DNA of 11,452 nucleotides, taken from contig JAISWA010000098.1 in NCBI GenBank assembly GCA_031271275.1, positions 1 through 11,452 on the forward strand, read 5' to 3'. The notes beneath the pieces were generated by a model. The model was not told the origin of the DNA and ran no database searches. It saw only the letters and a list, made by a program, of their open reading frames with translations. Shown piece by piece: positions 6,310 through 11,452 of this stretch (positions are counted from its first letter, which is position 1; the number at the start of each line of letters is the position of its first letter). This DNA is from Clostridiales bacterium (GTDB lineage Bacteria; Bacillota; Clostridia; Lachnospirales; WQUN01). Made by a program: the position numbers and the translations under genes.

Positions 6310-8020
6310 GGGTCCCTCGTTCGGTTATTTCACCTTTGTCGAGCACGACAATCTCGTCGCAGCGGGAAAGGGCGCTGATACGGTGGGCGATGAGTACCAC
6401 GCTCGCGCCTTTTTCTTTGTACGCGCATACGGCGTCTAAAATTTCCGCCTCTGTGCGCGTGTCCACGGCGCTCAGGCTGTCGTCGAGAATCAAAAGCTTT
6501 GGATTTTTAATCAGCGCGCGGGCGATACAGATGCGCTGCTTCTGCCCGCCGGAAAGGCTCATCCCCCGCTCGCCCACCTGCGTGTCAAACCCCTGCGGGA
6601 AGTCTTGGATATTTTTTAAAATCGCCGCGCGCTCAGCGGCTTTTTCCACTTCCTCCCGCGTATGGCGCGGGTCGAAGAAGCGGATATTTTCCTCGATACT
6701 CGCCGAAAACAGGAAATTATCCTGGGGGACATAACCCATGGGCGCGCGCAGTTCGTCAAGGCTCAGTTGGTTCGCGTCCGTTCCGTCAATAAAGATGGTG
6801 TTGTCCGGCGGGTTATACAGCCGCGCCAACAGGTTTGCCAAGGTGGTTTTCCCGCTGCCGGTGCGCCCGAGAATGCCGAGCAGCCCCCCGGGTTTTATAT
6901 GGACGGAAACGCCCCGCAGTTGAAAGGCGCCGTCGGTTTTAACCTCGCTGTTTCCGGCGTCTTTTTCGTGATTTGCGGGATAGGAAAAGCATAAATTCTT
7001 AATTTGAATCTCCGCGTGGTTCAGTTTTTTTCCGGACGCGCGGCTTTCAACAGAAGCGCGGTCGGCTATTTCCGCCGGGGTTTGGATGATGGCGTTAAGC
7101 CGCTTGGTGGAAGCAAGCCCCCGGGACAGGATATTAATAATGCGGGACACCTGCCGCATGGGCTGCACGATAAGCGCCAGATACCCGTTAAACGCCACAA
7201 AGTCCCCCAGTGAAACGGAGCCGCCGCGCACTAAGGAACTGCCGTACAGCAGGCTGACGGTGAAACTTATCCCGAAGCACAAATCCACCGCGGGCCCCAT
7301 TGCCGCGCTGATACGCGCCATTTTTATATTGGCGTCCCGGGCGTTATGGTTCAGCGTCTCAAACCGCGCCGACTCCGCGCTTTCCTGTACATACGCCTTA
7401 ATGACCCGCAAGCCGGAGATATTTTCCTGAACCCGGTCGGAAATCGCGCCGAAGGCTTCCTGCACGCGCTTAAACCGCTTGCGGGTCTCGCCGCCCAAAA
7501 GCAGCATGACAAGGATGACCGCCGGCGCGGGTATCAACGCAAAGGCGGCAAGCTTCCCGTTCACGCTTGCCGCCATATTGAGTACGGCGATTGCCGTCAG
7601 CGAAACGGCGTTTACCGAAAGCGCCAACGCCGGACCGAAAGTTTGCCTGACGGCGTTTACGTCGTTTACGGCGTATGCCATCAAATCGCCGGTTTTGTGG
7701 GAATGAAAGAACACCGGCCCCATGGTTTGCAAATGGGAAAAAAGTTTGTCCCGCAGGTAGGCTTCCAAGTTCCGCCCGTTGCCGTTGATGAAAAAGCGGT
7801 AGGTATACCGCACGGCGAACACGGCGGCGGCGGTTAGCATCATCAGCGCCAACAGTTCCCCCACGGCGCGCGTGTCAATTTCCGGTTCCCGCAGGGCGTC
7901 TGTCACCCTGCCCAAATACATGGGCGCTAAGTTTTGCAAATACGCGCTTATCAGCAGAAAGACTACGCCCGGGATATACCGCCAACCGTGTTTTTGAATA
8001 AAACCCGAAAGTAAGCCCAT
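6236..8020 (-). CDS. ABC exporter half-transporter, YheI/BmrC type (subunit with degenerate Walker B)
   Basis: Second half of the heterodimeric exporter, 594 residues, normal length. The membrane domain spans about residues 15-300, the nucleotide-binding domain about 335-590. Walker A is GRTGSGKT (385-392), Q-loop Q433, signature a canonical LSGGQ (489-493), H-loop H546. Walker B reads LLILDDSLSAVD, with Asp514 where the catalytic Glu should be. This is the known pattern of the BmrC/TM287 side of heterodimers: it gives its intact signature to the partner's working site and its defective Walker B to the degenerate site. The ATG (8020-8018) overlaps the stop of the GH9 gene in TGATG, so the two are translationally coupled; the partner gene follows with a 74-base overlap. 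Subunit roles follow from the motifs; the transported substrate is not deducible. Confidence 0.93.
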   Translation of the reverse strand: MGLLSGFIQKHGWRYIPGVVFLLISAYLQNLAPMYLGRVTDALREPEIDTRAVGELLALMMLTAAAVFAVRYTYRFFINGNGRNLEAYLRDKLFSHLQTMGPVFFHSHKTGDLMAYAVNDVNAVRQTFGPALALSVNAVSLTAIAVLNMAASVNGKLAAFALIPAPAVILVMLLLGGETRKRFKRVQEAFGAISDRVQENISGLRVIKAYVQESAESARFETLNHNARDANIKMARISAAMGPAVDLCFGISFTVSLLYGSSLVRGGSVSLGDFVAFNGYLALIVQPMRQVSRIINILSRGLASTKRLNAIIQTPAEIADRASVESRASGKKLNHAEIQIKNLCFSYPANHEKDAGNSEVKTDGAFQLRGVSVHIKPGGLLGILGRTGSGKTTLANLLARLYNPPDNTIFIDGTDANQLSLDELRAPMGYVPQDNFLFSASIEENIRFFDPRHTREEVEKAAERAAILKNIQDFPQGFDTQVGERGMSLSGGQKQRICIARALIKNPKLLILDDSLSAVDTRTEAEILDAVCAYKEKGASVVLIAHRISALSRCDEIVVLDKGEITERGTHEELLKRNGLYAAIANDQTKDGEE

Positions 8021-10377
8021 CAGTTAAGTTCCGCGAGCAGGGAGAGCCATTTCCCCGCGACCGTGAGCCACGCCTCTTTATAGGTGGCGTTATTGCACTG
8101 GGGCCAGTAGGGTACGTCTTCGTTCCCTTTGGTTTGTACGCCCACCGGGAGCTGCCCCGTCATGGTGCCGGGAAGGAACACCGCCTGTTCCGCGTAGCGG
8201 GAGCCTTCCCCGTACATCAGCGACTGCCGGAAGGGGTTTTTCCCCACCACCCAATAGAGCTGTTCCCGGGCGATATCCCGCAGTTCCCCGTCGCCGAGTA
8301 TTTTCGCGCAGACAGCCGCCGCCTTGCCCGAGGCAAGATGCACCGCGCTGTTGCCCCGGAAAGAAAACCAAACTGGGAAAATTTTGAAGTAATGCGCGTC
8401 GTCGAGGGGCGTTCCCTGCTTTAACTGCTCCGGGTAATTTTCCTTTGCCTCCGCGCCGGTGTATAAATGCTGCCGGCTGAAGCTCTTTTCGTCTTCCGCC
8501 TCGCCTATGTGGTATACCCCCGAAGGCAGCATTCCGTAAGGCAGAACGAACTTGGCGGACTTCTTTAAGAAATCCCCGTACTTGCGCATACTTTCCCGCC
8601 ATGTTTTCGCGTCCGGGTGTTCCGGCTGTGTTTCGAGCAGCGCGGCGAGGGCTTGCATGTACAGCTGCTCCCGGGACTGGTGGTTGGCGTGTTGGATGAC
8701 TTTTTTAGTCCAATTCCGGTAGAAAAAGCCCTCCAGTTTTGCTTCCCCAACGGGTTTGGCGCATTGGCACTTTTGCAGGTAACCGGCGCAGTCCGCCGCC
8801 TCAAAGGCGTACCTTTCCTTGCCCGTAAGCCGGTACAACTGGCTTGCCGCAAAGGAACGCGCCGCCATATACAGCGATTCCGAAGTGGGGTAGGTGTGCT
8901 CCCAGAAAACCGGGAAGTCGTCGCACCCCGCCTTCAAAAACCTCGCCAGGGCGAAGTCATAATCCTCCACTGCCGCGGCGGTGAGCTTCTCGCAGAGCAT
9001 TTTGTCGGGAAGCACCCTCGCGGCGTAGCCTTCATAAGCCGCGTATAAAAAATTGTCGAAGGAATTGTTCTGCACGCGGACGGGGCGGTCGTCCCTATTG
9101 CCGATAAAGCCGTCGCTCCAGTGGACGATGCCCGCGCTCGAGGCGCGGTACCCGTCGCCGAAGCGGCATTTCAGCACAAAATCCAAGCCCCATTCGGCTT
9201 CCTCCAAAAGCCGCGCGTACAGCGGCGGCGCGGAAGTTTTTACCCTCTCCGCCATTTCCAATAAGCTGTACACCACGTCCGCCGTTTGCAGCGTCTGTTG
9301 GGAAAGGTCGCCCGCGTCGTGCCAACCGCCGTTATAAACGAGCTTTACGCCCTCGTGTTCCGCGAGAATGTCGCAGTGGCAGACGCCGTGTTTCTCCGGC
9401 ACGGGGTACCCGCAGCGCTCGCAGAATATAAAGTTTATGGCCTTCCAAATACTGTCCGTAAAGATATCCGCGCCAATGCGGAAGATTTCCGTCTCCGCGC
9501 CGCCGTAACACAGGGAATATTCGCCTTCGGTTTGAAAGCCGGAGAAGTCGAGCACCGTAAACGCGCCGAGGGGCGTTTTTTGCGCTTCTGCCGTCCCTTC
9601 GTAAACGGTTTCCCCGTTTTTGTTTTTAAGGAAGAAAGCGGGCGCGTCTGCGCCGCCGGCGGTGACCGCGATTTTCCGCCCGTCCGTAAAGTACCCGGTC
9701 ATGGAATACGCGATACCCCCCGCCGAGGGGAGCCAACCGTGGTCAATTTCCGGCTCCGCCACTTTTTGCAGGCTGATTTCCCCGATATCGAAGCGCAGGT
9801 AGTCCCCCATGGAGCGGTCCATCCCGAACGCCGCGCCGGAAAAACCGATACAGGTAACGCAATCCCGGGGCAAAGTGGGGATTTCCAACGCGCACTCGTT
9901 CCATTCCCGGTTAATCAGGTTGACTTCGTGGCTGCCTTCCCTCCCGTAAGGGTCCGGGACTTTTTCCGCGCCGTCGTTGACGAGGAAAAAGGTGACGCTT
10001 ACCGCCCGCGCCCCCGGGCAGTCGGGGCGAAGCCAAAAGTGTACGCGGTTGAAGGCGCGCCAGTCTTCCCCGTTAAGTTTAAATTCCGCCCGCTGCCGCC
10101 CGTAGGGGGTGTAGTCGCCCTTCGGGTTATCCTCCGGCCAATGGGGCATGACCGTGGGCAGTTGCAGCCTTAGGATTACGCCGCCCGCCGGGGTGCGCCC
10201 GCCGTCCTGCGTCAGCGTGCCGATGCCGCTTGCCCGCCAGTTCTTGATATCTTCGGAGCCGGAAAGGGGCCGCTCCGCCAACACCGGCTTTTTAAGGTTT
10301 AAAAACTCAAGCGAGCGTTCCGCCTCCGGCGGAAGGGGCCGGTGTATGTACAGGCTTTCGATAAGCTTTTTATCCAT
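8020..10377 (-). CDS. Divergent cytoplasmic glycoside hydrolase family 9 enzyme
   Basis: Retaining the GH9 layout, 785 residues: an N-terminal beta-sandwich-like region (about 60-205, possibly carbohydrate binding), an Ig-like CelD_N-type domain (about 213-305) and the catalytic (alpha/alpha)6 region (about 310-785). The catalytic Asp pair is in GGWHDAGD (350-357: D354, D357); the likely acid is E768 in NNATYKEAW. A cysteine/histidine cluster (C319, C322, H330, C333, H334) sits where some GH9 enzymes bind zinc. There is no signal peptide (MDKKLIESLYIHRPLPP), so it should act in the cytoplasm on imported oligosaccharides. The two classical GH9 signatures around the second catalytic region are not intact (VVGKNPFRQSLMYGEG lacks PHxR; E768 is not followed by the DYNA-like segment). 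GH9 covers endoglucanases, beta-glucosidases and exo-beta-glucosaminidases; the neighbour nagB, one base upstream, favours an amino-sugar substrate, but this is inference. Confidence 0.88.
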   Translation of the reverse strand: MDKKLIESLYIHRPLPPEAERSLEFLNLKKPVLAERPLSGSEDIKNWRASGIGTLTQDGGRTPAGGVILRLQLPTVMPHWPEDNPKGDYTPYGRQRAEFKLNGEDWRAFNRVHFWLRPDCPGARAVSVTFFLVNDGAEKVPDPYGREGSHEVNLINREWNECALEIPTLPRDCVTCIGFSGAAFGMDRSMGDYLRFDIGEISLQKVAEPEIDHGWLPSAGGIAYSMTGYFTDGRKIAVTAGGADAPAFFLKNKNGETVYEGTAEAQKTPLGAFTVLDFSGFQTEGEYSLCYGGAETEIFRIGADIFTDSIWKAINFIFCERCGYPVPEKHGVCHCDILAEHEGVKLVYNGGWHDAGDLSQQTLQTADVVYSLLEMAERVKTSAPPLYARLLEEAEWGLDFVLKCRFGDGYRASSAGIVHWSDGFIGNRDDRPVRVQNNSFDNFLYAAYEGYAARVLPDKMLCEKLTAAAVEDYDFALARFLKAGCDDFPVFWEHTYPTSESLYMAARSFAASQLYRLTGKERYAFEAADCAGYLQKCQCAKPVGEAKLEGFFYRNWTKKVIQHANHQSREQLYMQALAALLETQPEHPDAKTWRESMRKYGDFLKKSAKFVLPYGMLPSGVYHIGEAEDEKSFSRQHLYTGAEAKENYPEQLKQGTPLDDAHYFKIFPVWFSFRGNSAVHLASGKAAAVCAKILGDGELRDIAREQLYWVVGKNPFRQSLMYGEGSRYAEQAVFLPGTMTGQLPVGVQTKGNEDVPYWPQCNNATYKEAWLTVAGKWLSLLAELN

Positions 10378-10378
10378 A

Positions 10379-11107
10379 TTAAAGCCTTGCCGCCGCGTCG
10401 GCGTCCAGTAAAAATTCGCAGTTGGGGTGCAGTTGAAGCACGGATGCCGGCATGTCTTCCGTCACGGGGCCGAGGAGCATTTTCTCCACCATTTCCGCCT
10501 TTTTGCTCCCCTTCGCCACTAAGATGATTTTCCGCGCCCGCATAATGGTGCGGATGCCGAGGGTCAGCCCGCCGAGGGGGTAGTCGTCGGCCACGCCGGT
10601 TTCGCGCCGCACCCGCGCCTCAAATATTTCATCCATGGGCGACACCCATGTTTCGGAGCCGAAGGGCGTGCCCGGTTGGTTGATTCCGATATGCCCGTTA
10701 ATGCCAAGCCCGAGTATTTGCAGGCCGATGCCGCCCCTGTCCTCTATCGCCTTTTGGAAAACCCGGCATTCCCGCTCGAAATCGTCCGACATAGTGGGGG
10801 GCATGATGAAGCGCTCGTCGGGGATGTTGAGCGCGTCCGCCAACTGGTCGCGAATCATGGTGTAGCAGCAGCCGGGGTAACTGCGGGGAAGGTTGGTCAG
10901 CTCGTCCACGTTAAACAGCGTAACCGCCGAAGTGTCGAAGGGGTGCAGCCGGTAAATCTCGGTGATGATTTTGTACATGTTGGCGGTGGTCTGCCCGGTG
11001 GAAAGCCCGATTAGCGCCTTCGGGTCGCAGAGCATATGGCCGATGATGCGCCACGCGGCGACGCGGTCAAATTCCGCTTCGTTTTGGGTGATGGTGATGT
11101 TCAGCAT
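10379..11107 (-). CDS. nagB: Glucosamine-6-phosphate deaminase (NagB/GamA family)
   Basis: Converts glucosamine-6-phosphate to fructose-6-phosphate and ammonia, linking amino-sugar breakdown to glycolysis in the cytoplasm. 242 residues, full length for the short monomeric Firmicutes type. Phosphate-binding STGQT is at 36-40, catalytic Asp in FNVDE (D68), and the active-site loop GLGINGHIGINQPG at 133-146 with H139. Against E. coli NagB, D141 becomes N137 (also usual in Bacillus) and E148 becomes Q144 (less usual), so ring-opening catalysis may be altered; a related sugar-phosphate isomerase is the alternative. The start at 11107 follows AAGGAG by about 9 bases. One base separates its stop from the GH9 start. 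No convincing promoter lies in the 82 bases upstream, so it is probably cotranscribed with the ROK gene. Confidence 0.9.
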   Translation of the reverse strand: MLNITITQNEAEFDRVAAWRIIGHMLCDPKALIGLSTGQTTANMYKIITEIYRLHPFDTSAVTLFNVDELTNLPRSYPGCCYTMIRDQLADALNIPDERFIMPPTMSDDFERECRVFQKAIEDRGGIGLQILGLGINGHIGINQPGTPFGSETWVSPMDEIFEARVRRETGVADDYPLGGLTLGIRTIMRARKIILVAKGSKKAEMVEKMLLGPVTEDMPASVLQLHPNCEFLLDADAAARL

Positions 11108-11163
11108 GGTAACAGCTCCTTTGGTTTTGTATTTTTAAGACACGCCATAGAACTTATTGCTGC

Positions 11164-11303
11164 TGTCATTCTGGGACGCAGCGCTACTGTCATTCTGAGC
11201 CGCAGGCGAAGAATCTTTCTGCTCTAAGCGCATAAGATTCTTCGCTTCGCTCAGAAGGACATGCTTGGGACTCAGAATGACAAACGTAGGGCGCAGAATG
11301 ACA
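11164..11303. repeat. Cluster of five TGTCATTCTGNG units in both orientations
   Basis: Plus-oriented units: 11164-11173 (TGTCATTCTG) and 11188-11199. Inverted units: 11250-11261 (one mismatch), 11271-11282 (CTCAGAATGACA) and 11292-11303 (CGCAGAATGACA). The inverted units are spaced exactly 21 bases apart, the plus ones 24. The central pair forms the palindrome at 11188-11261. A further half-unit (CGCTCAGACG) occurs at 11311-11320. The array separates the conserved end of the ROK gene from nagB. Confidence 0.8.
11188..11261. repeat. Large imperfect palindrome of the TGTCATTCTGAG...GAAGAATCT interspersed repeat type
   Basis: A left arm (TGTCATTCTGAG 11188-11199, then GCGAAGAATCTT 11206-11217) faces a right arm (AAGATTCTTCGC 11234-11245, then CTCAGAAGGACA 11250-11261). 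The inner 12 bp pair perfectly across a 16-base loop; the outer 12 bp pair with one mismatch. It lies between the ROK gene and nagB and could fold in the mRNA, giving a stability or processing point. Motifs of this form, whose spurious translations contain SERSEES, are to my knowledge scattered in many bacterial genomes. Confidence 0.85.
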
Positions 11304-11452
11304 ACCGTACCGCTCAGACGGCCTGCCCTCCAGAGCCACCGCGCACGCGCCGAGCAGCCCGGCGTAGCGGGGTTCCAACGCGGTGAGCGTCACGCCGTTC
11401 TTCACAAAACGCATGGTGTGGGCGTTTAATTTTTCTTTTATACGGGAAAGCA
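11190..11452 (-). CDS. ROK-family protein (sugar kinase or NagC-like regulator), C-terminal part, reading into a repeat
   Basis: The frame enters at the window edge and stops at TGA (11192-11190), giving 86 residues. The first part, LSRIKEKLNAHT then TLTALEPRYAGLLGACAVALEG, matches the usual end of ROK proteins: a late strand followed by the conserved AGLLGA helix. ROK proteins are sugar kinases (glucose, N-acetylglucosamine, fructose) or DNA-binding repressors; only the N-terminus could tell them apart. With nagB next, an amino-sugar kinase or NagC-like regulator is the obvious guess. After ALEG, where ROK proteins normally end, the frame continues about 42 residues into the interspersed repeat, giving seven-residue units CHSAPYV, CHSESQA, CPSERSE. 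This tail is almost certainly not ancestral. An internal ATG at 11414 is not a credible start, since homology extends across it. Confidence 0.65.
   Translation of the reverse strand, partial: LSRIKEKLNAHTMRFVKNGVTLTALEPRYAGLLGACAVALEGRPSERYGCHSAPYVCHSESQACPSERSEESYALRAERFFACGSE

Noticed and set aside
9286..10173. 295-codon open frame on the plus strand opposite the GH9 gene
   Set aside because: Arg/Pro/Val-rich mirror of the GH9 codons with no recognisable domain.
11108..11189. Own promoter for nagB
   Set aside because: The 82 bases contain no -35/-10 pair with reasonable spacing on the minus strand; cotranscription with the ROK gene is simpler.
11036..11227. 63-codon plus-strand frame ending in SRRRRIFLL
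   Set aside because: Antisense to nagB and then a translation of the repeat; no ribosome binding site.
11190..11414. Stand-alone 74-aa gene starting at ATG 11414
   Set aside because: Homology to the ROK end continues upstream of this ATG to the window edge, and the second half is repeat translation.

Overview
The window looks like a carbohydrate-utilisation region from an anaerobic, mid-GC Firmicute (Clostridia-like). The grounds are an LplABC-type sugar importer typical of Gram-positives, a YheI/YheH (BmrC/BmrD)-type exporter, AGGAGG-type ribosome binding sites, sigma-A-like promoters and strong intrinsic terminators. Genes read cleanly in the standard code. Genus-level placement is not possible from the sequence alone.

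Layout, plus strand: the tail of an unrecognised gene (1-213) is followed by a very strong hairpin terminator (276-322). A consensus-like promoter with an inverted repeat over its -35 box (about 391-425) drives a sugar importer: permease lplB-like (448-1362), permease lplC/ytcP-like (1376-2311), and, after a 200-base spacer with its own likely promoter and three tandem hairpins, a substrate-binding protein with a DUF3502-like C-terminus (2512-4038). A bidirectional terminator (4075-4108) closes the operon. Two very small plausible genes follow (57 aa at 4175-4348; 32 aa at 4404-4502); the second overlaps the 3' end of the convergent operon.

Layout, minus strand (read from right to left): the C-terminal part of a ROK-family protein (11190 to beyond 11452), whose frame runs into an interspersed repeat; nagB, glucosamine-6-phosphate deaminase (10379-11107); a signal-less divergent GH9 glycosidase (8020-10377); and two half-transporter genes of a heterodimeric ABC exporter (6236-8020 and 4453-6309). 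nagB, GH9 and the exporter genes are separated by 1 base or overlap, so they are almost certainly one translationally coupled unit.

Working model (inference): an oligosaccharide enters through the LplABC-type importer, is trimmed in the cytoplasm by the GH9 enzyme, and the released amino sugar is phosphorylated (ROK kinase, if the partial gene is a kinase) and deaminated by NagB to fructose-6-phosphate. GH9 is known to include exo-beta-glucosaminidases, which would fit the nagB linkage. The role of the coupled exporter in this pathway is not obvious and is the least expected part of the layout. I see no phage, transposase, CRISPR, tRNA or rRNA in the window.
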